DNA of 25,445 nt. It comes from Candidatus Iainarchaeum sp. GTDB taxonomy: Archaea; Iainarchaeota; Iainarchaeia; Iainarchaeales; JAAZKV01. Made by a program: the position numbers and the translations under genes. The notes under the pieces are model-generated. The model was not told the origin of the DNA and made no database searches. It saw only the letters and a program-made list of their open reading frames with translations. The DNA is taken from NCBI GenBank assembly GCA_018691995.1, contig JABHJM010000047.1, positions 1-25,445 on the forward strand, in the 5' to 3' direction. Each line of letters starts with the position of its first letter. Positions within the stretch are counted from its first letter, which is position 1. Shown piece after piece: positions 8,291 through 14,931 of the stretch.

Positions 8291-8902
8291 ATGAAAAATA
8301 TTCTAAAATTACTATTGGTTGCTGATGGATTAGTTATTTTCGCTGCCGCATTATGGATTCCTTTATATGCTATTTTTGTTGAACAATTAAATGGAACAAT
8401 TCTTGATGTTGGAATTGCTTGGGCAATAGCAATGTTTGTTTACGCAACACTTGAAATTCCATTTGGAAAATTAGCTGACCACCATCAAAAAAAGTTTTTT
8501 ATGGCTGGAGAATATTTATTAATGGGAATTGTTTTTCTTTACTTAACTACAATCACCCAAATATGGGAATTATTTATTGCAGAATTTTTACTTGGTATTT
8601 CTGCAGCAATAGGGACTCCAGCATATGATGGAATATTTTCAAAGTCACTTGATAAGGGAAAAGAAAGTTTTGAATGGAGTATTTGGGAAACAGTTAATGG
8701 TTATGCTGGTGGAGCAGCAGCAATTATTGGAGCATATATTATTTTTATTGCAGATTTTGATATTTTATTTATGGGAATGGGCATAATTTGTATTATCGCC
8801 GGATTAATAATTTTATTATTTATAAAAAATGATCATTTTAATTCAATATCATTTGCAAATACTAAAAAAAAGTTTTTCAGAAAAAAAATGAAAAGACATT
8901 AA
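8291..8902 (+). CDS. Half-size major facilitator superfamily (MFS) protein
   Basis: About 203 residues with six predicted transmembrane helices, i.e. only the N-terminal half of an MFS transporter. Helix 1 is LLVADGLVIFAAALWIPLYA. Between helices 2 and 3 sits the MFS motif A in the form GKLADHHQKK. Helix 4 (FIAEFLLGISAAIGTPAYDG) has the Gly/Ala-rich pattern normal for MFS, and helix 6 ends in LLFIKNDH. The protein then finishes with a basic tail (KKKFFRKKMKRH) where the central MFS loop would be. The convergent histone gene begins 5 nt later, leaving no room for a second half. It could act as a homodimer or be a remnant. The substrate is unknown. An upstream in-frame ATG at 8228 would add 21 polar residues and lies ahead of the TATA box. 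Confidence 0.7.
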   Translation: MKNILKLLLVADGLVIFAAALWIPLYAIFVEQLNGTILDVGIAWAIAMFVYATLEIPFGKLADHHQKKFFMAGEYLLMGIVFLYLTTITQIWELFIAEFLLGISAAIGTPAYDGIFSKSLDKGKESFEWSIWETVNGYAGGAAAIIGAYIIFIADFDILFMGMGIICIIAGLIILLFIKNDHFNSISFANTKKKFFRKKMKRH

Positions 8903-8907
8903 AGAAA

Positions 8908-9111
8908 CTATTTTTTTAAAACAAGTCTAATGTCATCATCAACTACTGTTTTTCTTCCAGCATGTTTTGAATAAAGGGAAGCTTCTTGTGCTACTTTCAT
9001 TCCAACTTCTTCTAAATGTTCAGCTAAAACTTTTGCTGCACTCTCACTAACACGTAGTCCTGAAGACTTTCTTATTATCCTATCCACTGCTGCTATTGGT
9101 AATTCACCCAT
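8908..9111 (-). CDS. Archaeal histone
   Basis: 67 residues forming a single histone fold of the HMfA/HMfB type that dimerises and wraps DNA. It begins MGELPIAAVDRIIRKSSGLR and contains RVSESAAKVLAEHLEEVG (long central helix) and HAGRKTVVDDDIRLVLKK, the conserved C-terminal strand-helix with the R-K-T DNA-binding loop. It lacks any N- or C-terminal tail. An upstream in-frame ATG at 9132 would add seven residues. However, AGGAG sits 8 nt before the ATG at 9111 and lies inside that extension, so 9111 is the better start. It is convergent with the half-MFS gene and divergent from the leucine leader region. Confidence 0.92.
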   Translation of the reverse strand: MGELPIAAVDRIIRKSSGLRVSESAAKVLAEHLEEVGMKVAQEASLYSKHAGRKTVVDDDIRLVLKK

Positions 9112-9165
9112 AAAATCAACTCCTTTTATCAAATAAACCCTAGTATTAACATTAAAACAAAGAAG

Positions 9166-9172
9166 AATATAA
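9166..9172 (-). promoter_or_regulatory. Putative TATA box for the histone gene
   Basis: On the minus strand TTATATT (within AGCTTATATTC) lies about 57 nt before the histone ATG. It would give a leader of about 30 nt carrying the AGGAG ribosome binding site. A weaker alternative is TTTATTT near 9132-9138, which would give a leaderless transcript. Confidence 0.4.
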
Positions 9173-9214
9173 GCTTTGCCTTTTTTTGCTAAAAAAACTA
9201 ATAAAAAAACAAGA

Positions 9215-9222
9215 TTTAAATA
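9215..9222 (+). promoter_or_regulatory. TATA box for the leucine leader and leuA transcript
   Basis: TTTAAATA, predicting a transcript start near 9241-9246, immediately ahead of GGTG (9246-9249) and the leader ATG. leuA itself starts more than 200 nt further on, so the transcript has a long leader, unlike the mostly leaderless genes around it. Confidence 0.65.
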
Positions 9223-9254
9223 GTTTGAGAACTATAAGTATTAACGGTGTTATG

Positions 9255-9353
9255 ATGACAAAAGAAGAAAAAGAAGAATTTATTTACATTAACAAAACAC
9301 CTAAAACTATTTATGATAGATTAAAGGAACTCCTGCTCTTACTAGCTTTGTGA
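9255..9353 (+). CDS. Leucine-rich leader peptide upstream of leuA
   Basis: A 32-codon ORF with its own ribosome binding site (GGTG at 9246-9249, 5 nt before ATG 9255; a second ATG at 9252 is in frame). The first part is charged (MTKEEKEEF); the end is KELLLLLAL followed by TGA. Seven residues are Leu (positions 23, 26-30 and 32), encoded by TTA, CTC, CTG, CTC, TTA, CTA and TTG. None is CTT, although CTT encodes 15 of 26 Leu in the downstream leuA and CTG encodes none there. Runs of rare codons for the end product just before alternative RNA hairpins are the hallmark of amino-acid attenuator leaders such as bacterial leuL. The peptide itself probably has no other job. Position, promoter and RNA structure support this; expression is untested. 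Confidence 0.72.
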   Translation: MTKEEKEEFIYINKTPKTIYDRLKELLLLLAL

Positions 9354-9362
9354 AGCAGTGAG
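9330..9362 (+). promoter_or_regulatory. Attenuator segment 1:2 pairing (Leu codons paired downstream)
   Basis: CTCCTGCT at 9330-9337 (inside the Leu codons) is complementary to AGCAG-T-GAG at 9354-9362. It gives eight base pairs with one bulged U (9359). A ribosome moving through the Leu codons would melt this stem. Segment 2 (from 9354) is the one re-used in the larger alternative hairpin. Confidence 0.5.
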
Positions 9363-9405
9363 GCAAAAAGTTTTCTTAGAAAAACTTTCTTTTTATTTCG
9401 CTGCT
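9354..9405 (+). promoter_or_regulatory. Attenuator segment 2:3 hairpin, candidate antiterminator
   Basis: Bases 9354-9370 pair with 9389-9405. That is 16 of 17 positions, including three G-U pairs, with one C-A mismatch at 9364/9395; the outer AGCAG/CTGCT and inner AAAAAG/CTTTTT blocks are perfect. In this fold the U tract at 9390-9398 is buried in the stem. It is mutually exclusive with the 1:2 pairing, because both use 9354-9362. Confidence 0.55.
9367..9398 (+). terminator. Candidate attenuator terminator before leuA
   Basis: AAAGTTTTC (9367-9375) pairs with GAAAA-A-CTTT (9379-9388) around the loop TTA. This gives nine base pairs with one bulged A, directly followed by CTTTTTATTT (9389-9398). 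The same CTTTTTATTT string follows the GC-rich terminator hairpin of the small membrane protein gene near 23536. The stem is AT-rich, so its strength is uncertain. Confidence 0.5.
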
Positions 9406-9457
9406 GTTTATACTAAATTAAAAAGCTTTTCTAATGAAATATTATGGAGGAAAGAAA

Positions 9458-10624
9458 ATGGAACAAATAAAAATTTTTGACACAACGCTTCGAGATGGCG
9501 AACAAAGCCCTGGAGCTAGTATGAATACTGAAGAAAAAATAAGGGTTGCAAAACAACTTGAAATACTTGGCGTTGATATTATGGAAGCTGGTTTTCCACT
9601 TGCAAGCGAAGATGATTTTAATGCAGTGAGTGAGATTTCTAAAATTATAAAAAATTCAACTATTGCCGCTCTTGCTAGAGCTTTACCAAAAGATGTTGAG
9701 CGAGCTGGTGAAGCAATTAAGGATGCAAAAAAAGGAAGAATACACACTTTTATTGGAACTAGTAATGTACAAATGGAAAAACAATTTAATATTACAAAAG
9801 AAAAAGCAATCCAGTTAAGTGTGGATGCAGTAAAACTTGCAAAAACCTATACCCCTGATGTGGAATTTTCCGCAATGGATGCAACAAGAACTGATATTGA
9901 TTTTTTGTACAACATTTTAGAAAAAACAATTGCTGCTGGAGCAACAACAGTTAATATCCCAGACACTGTTGGATACACTTTGCCTGAAGAGTTTGGGAAA
10001 ATGATTAAAGGAATTAAAAAAAATGTTCCAAACATTGACCAAGCAATAATTTCTGTCCACTGCCATAATGATCTTGGCTTAGCTGTTGCTAATTCTCTTG
10101 AATCAATAAAAAATGGAGCAAGACAAGTTGAATGTACAATTAATGGACTTGGAGAACGTGCTGGAAATGCTGCTCTTGAAGAAATTGTGATGAGCTTAAA
10201 AACAAGGCGTGACCATTACGGAGAATTTGAAACAAACATAAATACAACAAAAATAATTAGGACAAGTAGACTAGTTTCAAAACTCACTGGAATGAGAGTT
10301 CAAAGAAATAAAGCAATTGTTGGGAAAAATGCCTTTGCTCACGAATCTGGAATTCATCAAGACGGAGTAATTAAACATAGAGCTACTTATGAAATCATGA
10401 ACCCAAAAGATGTTGGACTTGAAGAAAGCGACATTGTACTTGGAAAACATTCTGGAAGAAATGCAATAAAACAAAAACTTGCAAAACTTGGAATAAAAGC
10501 TGATGATGAGGCTGTAAATAAATTCTTCCCTGTTTTCAAACGAATTGCTGATGAACAAAAAGAAGTAAGTGATAAAGAAGTACTCAATTATTTCAAAAAA
10601 CACAAAATGCTCGATCTTGAGTAA
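9458..10624 (+). CDS. leuA: 2-isopropylmalate synthase (LeuA type) lacking the C-terminal regulatory domain
   Basis: 388 residues from the ATG at 9458, which has GGAGG at 9446-9450. Catalyses acetyl-CoA + 2-oxoisovalerate to 2-isopropylmalate, the first committed step of leucine synthesis. The DRE-TIM barrel motifs are DTTLRDGEQSPGASM (metal-ligand D8, catalytic R12), HCHNDLG (H201, H203), GLGERAGNAALEEI (N237), HESGIHQDGV (295-304) and GKHSGR (329-334). The sequence is of the bacterial LeuA type rather than homocitrate or citramalate synthase. Typical LeuA is about 500 residues. This one stops just after the linker subdomain, without the domain that binds leucine for feedback inhibition. No leuB, leuC or leuD is in the window. 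A leucine-codon leader precedes it. An ATG at 9434 would add eight residues ahead of the ribosome binding site. Confidence 0.88.
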   Translation: MEQIKIFDTTLRDGEQSPGASMNTEEKIRVAKQLEILGVDIMEAGFPLASEDDFNAVSEISKIIKNSTIAALARALPKDVERAGEAIKDAKKGRIHTFIGTSNVQMEKQFNITKEKAIQLSVDAVKLAKTYTPDVEFSAMDATRTDIDFLYNILEKTIAAGATTVNIPDTVGYTLPEEFGKMIKGIKKNVPNIDQAIISVHCHNDLGLAVANSLESIKNGARQVECTINGLGERAGNAALEEIVMSLKTRRDHYGEFETNINTTKIIRTSRLVSKLTGMRVQRNKAIVGKNAFAHESGIHQDGVIKHRATYEIMNPKDVGLEESDIVLGKHSGRNAIKQKLAKLGIKADDEAVNKFFPVFKRIADEQKEVSDKEVLNYFKKHKMLDLE

Positions 10625-10655
10625 TTGTTTACACCGGCACCAAGCCCAATATACA

Positions 10656-10663
10656 TTTAAAAA
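10656..10663 (+). promoter_or_regulatory. TATA box for hef
   Basis: TTTAAAAA, 29 nt before the ATG at 10685, indicates a near-leaderless transcript. GTGAT also lies close to the start codon. Confidence 0.6.
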
Positions 10664-10684
10664 GCACATAACAGTGATTTAATC

Positions 10685-12955
10685 ATGAGCCACATAAAAC
10701 ACGACCTTGTCAAAATGAATAGTGTTGAAGCTAGGTTGTATCAAGAAGTTCTTGTTGCAAGAGTAATTGAAAAAGGAAACTCTTTAGTTGTTGCACCAAC
10801 TGCACTTGGAAAAACAATTGTTGCCGTGCTCCTCGCTGCACACAAATTAAAAGAAAACCAAAATAGCAAAATTCTTTTTTTAGCACCAACAAAACCACTT
10901 GTTGTGCAACATGAAAAAAGCTTTAAGAAATTTTTAAAAATTGATGAAGATAAAATTGTTTCAATTACTGGAACCACAAAACCAAAAGAACGAAAACAAA
11001 TTTATCAAGATGCAACCATAATTAATGCTACTCCACAAACAATCGAAAATGATATTTTGAATGGAAGACTTAATCTCAAAAAATTTGAACTTGTTATTTT
11101 TGATGAAGCACATCGTGCAGTTGGAGATTATGCTTATGTTTTCATTAACTTACAATTACAAAAACAAAACAAAAATTCTTTAGTTGTTGCACTAACTGCT
11201 TCACCTGGAAGTGAAGAAGAAAAAATACAAGACGTTTGTAGAAATTTAAGTATAAAAAATATTGAAATAAAGAATTCTGAGGATAAAGACGTTAAACCTT
11301 ATGTTAATGAAATTGAAGTGACCTGGGTTAAAGTTGAACTTCCCGAAAATTTTAAAAAAATAAAAGAATTGATGGAAAAATTTCAAAAACAACAACTTAT
11401 TTTTCTAAAACAAATGCACATTGCAAAAACAGAAAATAAAAGATACTATAATCGAATAAGAATACTAGAAATGCAACGTACCATTCATGCAAGACTCAAT
11501 TCTGGCGGAAATGCACACCCTGCACTTTATTCTTGTGCATCAAAATGTGCTGCGTTACTAAAAATTGCACACGCTGAAGAATTAATTGAAACCCAAGGAG
11601 TTGGAGCACTAAATAATTATTGGAATAAAATACTTGAAGACGCTGCTAAAGGGAAAAGTAAAGCTTCTCAGGCAATTGTGGCTGATGCTGGAATAAAAAA
11701 TTCGATTGAGTTAACAAGAAAATTATTTGAAAATAATATTCAACATCCAAAATATAAAGAACTTAAAAAAATTATTAAAAAACAACTAACAGAAAAACCA
11801 AAAAGCAAAATTTTAGTGTTTAACCATTATCGTGATTCAATAAAAGAAGTTGTTGCCTTTTTAAAAACTGAGAAAAAAATAAAAGTCAGTAGATTTATTG
11901 GTCAAGCCACTAAGGGCACTGAAAAAGGAATGTCTCAAAAAAAGCAACAAGAAGTACTTGATGAATTACGCGAAGGAAAACATAATGTTCTTGTTAGCAG
12001 TAGTGTTGCTGAAGAAGGACTTGATATTCCTTCTGTTGAACTCGTTGTATTTTTTGAACCAGTGCCTAGCGAAATAAGAACAATTCAACGACGTGGAAGA
12101 ACTGGAAGGTTTAGTAAAGGAAAAACAATTATTTTAATGACTAAGGGAACAAGAGATGAATCATTTTACTTTACTGCTAAACGAAAAGAAGAAAAAATGA
12201 AAAGCACACTTGCAAAGATGAAAGGGACAAATATTTTACCAGAACAACAAACCCTTGGAAGTTTTACTAAAGAGAAAAGTGATGAGATAATAATTTTTGT
12301 TGATTCAAGAGAACAAGCTAGTAATGTAACAAAAGAATTATTTGAAAAAGATTGTAAAATTATTATGAAACAATTAACCATTGGAGATTATGTTTTGAGC
12401 AAAGATGTTTGTGTTGAAAGAAAAAGTGTCGAAGATTTTCTTTCCTCAATGCTTGATGGGCGACTATTTAGTCAACTTGTTGATTTGCGAGAAAATTATG
12501 ACAAACCATTAATGATAATTGAAGGAAATATGCAAGATTTATACACCCTTAGAAATATTCATAAAAATTCTATTACTGGAGCTTTGACAAGTATTGCTCT
12601 TGATTATAACGTTCCAATTTTAAATACAAAAAATATCAAAGAAACAGCCGATTACTTATATGTTATTGCAAAAAGAGAACAAATTGGAAAAGAAAAAGCT
12701 ATTGCTCTTCGTGTGGGACGAAAAGGACTCACAATAAATGAACAGCAACGCTTTGTAGTAGAAGGTTTACCTCTTGTTGGACCAAATCTTGCAAGGAATT
12801 TATTACAAGAATTTGGAAGTATTAAAAAAATTGTTAATGCAGATGAAAAAAAACTTACAAAAATTGAAAATCTTGGAAAAGTTAAAGCAAGAAAGATACA
12901 AAAATTGATGAATGCAAAATTTGTTGATGAAAGAGACAAAATAATGGAAAATTAA
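10685..12955 (+). CDS. hef: Hef helicase-nuclease (FANCM/XPF family)
   Basis: 756 residues with the full archaeal Hef layout, acting on stalled replication forks and branched DNA. An SF2 helicase occupies residues about 1-490: motif I APTALGKT (the first Gly of the usual PTGLGKT is Ala), motif II FDEAHRAVG, motif III LTASPG and motif VI QRRGRTGR. An XPF/Mus81-type nuclease follows at about 535-650, with VDSREQ, IGDYVL and VERKSVEDFLSSMLDGRLF (the GDX(n)ERKX3D catalytic signature). Tandem helix-hairpin-helix motifs close the protein at about 695-750 (EGLPLVGPNLARNLLQEFGS and LGKVKARKI). The nuclease signature is intact. It has its own promoter and stands between leuA and S8e without obvious operon partners. 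Confidence 0.95.
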   Translation: MSHIKHDLVKMNSVEARLYQEVLVARVIEKGNSLVVAPTALGKTIVAVLLAAHKLKENQNSKILFLAPTKPLVVQHEKSFKKFLKIDEDKIVSITGTTKPKERKQIYQDATIINATPQTIENDILNGRLNLKKFELVIFDEAHRAVGDYAYVFINLQLQKQNKNSLVVALTASPGSEEEKIQDVCRNLSIKNIEIKNSEDKDVKPYVNEIEVTWVKVELPENFKKIKELMEKFQKQQLIFLKQMHIAKTENKRYYNRIRILEMQRTIHARLNSGGNAHPALYSCASKCAALLKIAHAEELIETQGVGALNNYWNKILEDAAKGKSKASQAIVADAGIKNSIELTRKLFENNIQHPKYKELKKIIKKQLTEKPKSKILVFNHYRDSIKEVVAFLKTEKKIKVSRFIGQATKGTEKGMSQKKQQEVLDELREGKHNVLVSSSVAEEGLDIPSVELVVFFEPVPSEIRTIQRRGRTGRFSKGKTIILMTKGTRDESFYFTAKRKEEKMKSTLAKMKGTNILPEQQTLGSFTKEKSDEIIIFVDSREQASNVTKELFEKDCKIIMKQLTIGDYVLSKDVCVERKSVEDFLSSMLDGRLFSQLVDLRENYDKPLMIIEGNMQDLYTLRNIHKNSITGALTSIALDYNVPILNTKNIKETADYLYVIAKREQIGKEKAIALRVGRKGLTINEQQRFVVEGLPLVGPNLARNLLQEFGSIKKIVNADEKKLTKIENLGKVKARKIQKLMNAKFVDERDKIMEN

Positions 12956-12974
12956 ATTCGATCCAGTAATAACC

Positions 12975-12982
12975 TTTAAAAA
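12975..12982 (+). promoter_or_regulatory. TATA box for the S8e gene
   Basis: TTTAAAAA, about 43 nt before the ATG at 13022. It predicts a leader of about 20 nt that carries GGTGAG at 13010-13015. Confidence 0.6.
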
Positions 12983-13021
12983 CTTGCTCTTGCAAAAATA
13001 TTTTAATCTGGTGAGATAAAA

Positions 13022-13420
13022 ATGGTTGAATGGCACACTAAATCTGATAAAATGAAATCTGGCGGAAAAAGAAAGACTCTGCGTAGATGTACAAAAAAGA
13101 AAGCTTGGATGGGTGGAAGCGCAGCTAATACTAAAACACACACTGGAAATGAAGATAAACGAGAAGTAAACGAGGGACGAGGAAAAACAGCAAAAGTTCG
13201 AGCTACTTCAATTAAATTTGCTAATATTTATAATAACGGAAAAACAGTAAAAGCAGAGATTATTGGAGTTAGTGAAAACAACTCAAATAGATTATTTGCT
13301 AGATCTAATACAAGCACTAAAGGAGCTCTACTTAACGTAAAGCTTGATGGAAAGGAGACAACTGTTAAAGTTACTAACAGACCTGGACAAGACGGTGTAA
13401 TAAATGCTATTTTAGCTTAA
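13022..13420 (+). CDS. rps8e: 30S ribosomal protein S8e
   Basis: 132 residues, typical for archaeal S8e, a small-subunit protein absent from bacteria. The N-terminus is the usual basic W-H-x-x-S...K.SGGK+K.+R...+K...G (here HTKSDKMKSGGKRKTLRRCT). It contains THTGNEDKREVNEGRGKTAKV, close to the family's core strand pattern, and ends in VTNRPGQDGVINAILA, the highly conserved S8e C-terminus. Start supported by GGTGAG eight nt upstream. It is transcribed alone between hef and the TFB gene, each of which has its own promoter. Confidence 0.93.
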   Translation: MVEWHTKSDKMKSGGKRKTLRRCTKKKAWMGGSAANTKTHTGNEDKREVNEGRGKTAKVRATSIKFANIYNNGKTVKAEIIGVSENNSNRLFARSNTSTKGALLNVKLDGKETTVKVTNRPGQDGVINAILA

Positions 13421-13428
13421 AACCATTA

Positions 13429-13445
13429 GTTTAACCAATTTAAAC
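13429..13445 (+). terminator. Weak hairpin after the S8e gene
   Basis: GTTTAA (13429-13434), loop CCAAT, TTAAAC (13440-13445), then CTATTTTAACTC. A 6-bp AT-rich stem nine nt after the stop codon. It may aid termination, but it could be chance in such AT-rich sequence. Confidence 0.3.
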
Positions 13446-13478
13446 CTATTTTAACTCAAAACCAATCAAACCCTAACA

Positions 13479-13486
13479 TTTATAAA
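13479..13486 (+). promoter_or_regulatory. TATA box for the TFB gene
   Basis: TTTATAAA. The predicted transcript start is near 13505-13510, giving a leader of about 35-40 nt to the preferred TTG start at 13546. Confidence 0.65.
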
Positions 13487-13545
13487 TCTAACCCAAAGGA
13501 ATTTATGTATAGGTGAGCTATTTCTCGCGTAAAGAAGGTGATTTA

Positions 13546-14451
13546 TTGAGTAGAAAATGTCCTGAATGTGGTAGTGAAAAAATTAGAGCAGATGCAAGCA
13601 AAGGAGAAGCTGTTTGTATGGAATGCGGACTAATCGTTTCAGAAGACGAAATGTTTGACACAGGTAAAGAATGGAGAAATTTCGATGGTGGAGATGAAGA
13701 TTCATCAAGAAGTGGAAGCCCAATGAAATACGTGAAACTTAACAAAGGCCTAGTAACAATGATTGATAGACGAGGAACTGATCTTCGTGGAAATAAACTT
13801 TCTAGCAAAGGACGTGCACAAATGTACCGTCTTATCAAATGGCATAAAAGAGCCTCAGTATCTTCTTCAATGCAAAGAAATTTATCAATTGCATTAACAG
13901 AAATGCGAAGAGTTGCTTCATATTTAAATATTCCAGAAACTCTGGTTGAAGCAGCAGCATTACTTTATAGAAAAACAGTAAAAAAAGGATTAATTAGAGG
14001 AAGATTAATCGAAGCAGTTGTTGCATCTGTTTTGTACACTGTTTGTAGAACATACCATGTTCCAAGAACGCTTAATGAAATGGCAGAAGCTAGTGGATTA
14101 ACTAAAAAAGAAATTGGAAGAACTTATAGATTCCTTGTAAGAGAATTAAATTTAGAAGTTCCTTTAACAAATCCAATCCACTATATTCCAAGATTTGCTT
14201 CTGAACTAAATCTCTCTGGAGAAGTTCAAGAAGAAGGACGAAGAATCCTTGAAGAAGCAATCAAAAAAGGTTTGATCTCAGGACGTGGACCAACTGGTGT
14301 TGCTGCAGCTGCAGTATACATTGCTGGACTACTAAAAGGTGAGAGAAGAACTCAAAAAGAAGTTGCTAATGTTGCTGGTGTAACAGAAGTTACTATTAGA
14401 AATAGATATAGAGAACTAAAGAAAAGATTAAACATTGATGTTGCTGCTTAA
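13546..14451 (+). CDS. tfb: Transcription initiation factor B (TFB)
   Basis: The archaeal TFIIB homologue, which bridges TBP-bound promoters and RNA polymerase. From the TTG at 13546 it is 301 residues. It has an N-terminal zinc ribbon (Cys5-x2-Cys8 and Cys24-x2-Cys27), a B-reader/linker with DTGKEWRNFDGGDEDSSR, and two cyclin repeats. Repeat 1 has YLNIPETLVEAAALLYRKTV and repeat 2 has KKGLISGRGPTGVAAAAVYI. The end is RNRYRELKKRLNIDVAA, typical of TFB. Start choice: GGTGAT at 13537-13542 sits correctly before TTG 13546. An upstream in-frame GTG at 13513 is itself part of a GGTGAG sequence, has no site of its own, and adds 11 unusual residues. A hairpin terminator follows the stop. Confidence 0.93.
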   Translation: MSRKCPECGSEKIRADASKGEAVCMECGLIVSEDEMFDTGKEWRNFDGGDEDSSRSGSPMKYVKLNKGLVTMIDRRGTDLRGNKLSSKGRAQMYRLIKWHKRASVSSSMQRNLSIALTEMRRVASYLNIPETLVEAAALLYRKTVKKGLIRGRLIEAVVASVLYTVCRTYHVPRTLNEMAEASGLTKKEIGRTYRFLVRELNLEVPLTNPIHYIPRFASELNLSGEVQEEGRRILEEAIKKGLISGRGPTGVAAAAVYIAGLLKGERRTQKEVANVAGVTEVTIRNRYRELKKRLNIDVAA

Positions 14452-14530
14452 ATGCAGCAAACACAATTATTTTCTTGTTCTTTTCTAATTTTTATTTTAA
14501 TTTATCTTAATTTTAACTATTTTTTCACTA
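14441..14530 (+). terminator. Hairpin plus T-rich terminator of the TFB gene
   Basis: TTGCTGC (14441-14447), loop TTAAAT containing the stop codon, then GCAGCAA (14454-14460): a perfect 7-bp stem. It is followed from about 14467 by a long T-rich stretch (ATTATTTTCTTGTTCTTTTC and onward to about 14528). The T-rich tract alone is a normal archaeal termination signal; the GC-containing hairpin across the stop codon is an addition. Confidence 0.6.
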
Positions 14531-14577
14531 AATCCTAGTGAAGTAGATTTTTATTCTTTTTCATAAATAAAATATGT

Positions 14578-14877
14578 ATGAATGTTGAATTAAGTTCAAG
14601 TTTAGATACAGCAAAAAGAAGTTGTAACCGTTGTTTTTCACAACAAAACTTTAAACCAAGCATAGCAGATAAAGATATTGCGCTTAAATCCACAAGAAAA
14701 GCAAAAGATTTACTAGTAGAAGCATTTGATGACCTTCGATCAAAAGACGCTCCTGTTGAACAAATTCAAAAAGTTAGAGCTGCTAAAACAATATGTCTTG
14801 ATGCAATTGATGCTTGTAATGAATGTAGTAAAGCTAGCCCTAGGATTAAAGAAATTCTTTTGGATTTACAAGCCTAA
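14578..14877 (+). CDS. Unknown helical protein with two CxxC motifs
   Basis: 99 residues, not recognised. Two cysteine pairs, C16-N-R-C19 and C80-N-E-C83, plus C73, flank a long predicted helical region (DIALKSTRKAKDLLVEAFDD and VEQIQKVRAAKTICLDAIDA). The arrangement suggests a helical hairpin held together by a zinc ion bound between the two CxxC pairs, which is inference. There are no signal peptide or membrane segments. It stands alone between the TFB terminator and rnhB; a T-rich TATA-like stretch (GATTTTTATT near 14547) lies about 30 nt upstream. The repeated 'SCNRC/ACNEC' context may indicate an internal two-fold pseudo-symmetry. Confidence 0.55.
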   Translation: MNVELSSSLDTAKRSCNRCFSQQNFKPSIADKDIALKSTRKAKDLLVEAFDDLRSKDAPVEQIQKVRAAKTICLDAIDACNECSKASPRIKEILLDLQA

Positions 14878-14902
14878 AAGCTAATTCCGTTTAATTTAAT
14901 AA

Positions 14903-14912
14903 GTTAAATATA
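14903..14912 (+). promoter_or_regulatory. Putative TATA box for rnhB
   Basis: GTTAAATATA, about 25 nt before the ATG at 14932. GTGAT also lies immediately before the start codon. Confidence 0.5.
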
Positions 14913-14931
14913 CTTTTTTATTTGTGATAAG

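Noticed and set aside
9112..9132. Upstream ATG extending the histone by seven residues
   Set aside because: The AGGAG ribosome site lies inside this extension and fits the ATG at 9111.
3624..9353. A second amino-acid leader (Cys codons) before cysS
   Set aside because: The 96-nt spacer before cysS holds no promoter-led short ORF rich in Cys codons; only leuA has such a leader here.
9321..9410. A tRNA or other structured RNA gene rather than an attenuator
   Set aside because: No TPsiC-like GTTCGAATC, no CCA-end acceptor geometry and no anticodon arm. The stems overlap and exclude one another rather than forming a cloverleaf.
13513..13545. GTG start extending TFB by 11 residues
   Set aside because: The GTG is part of a GGTGAG motif itself. 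GGTGAT correctly precedes TTG 13546, and TFB proteins usually start close to the first Cys pair. Not fully excluded.
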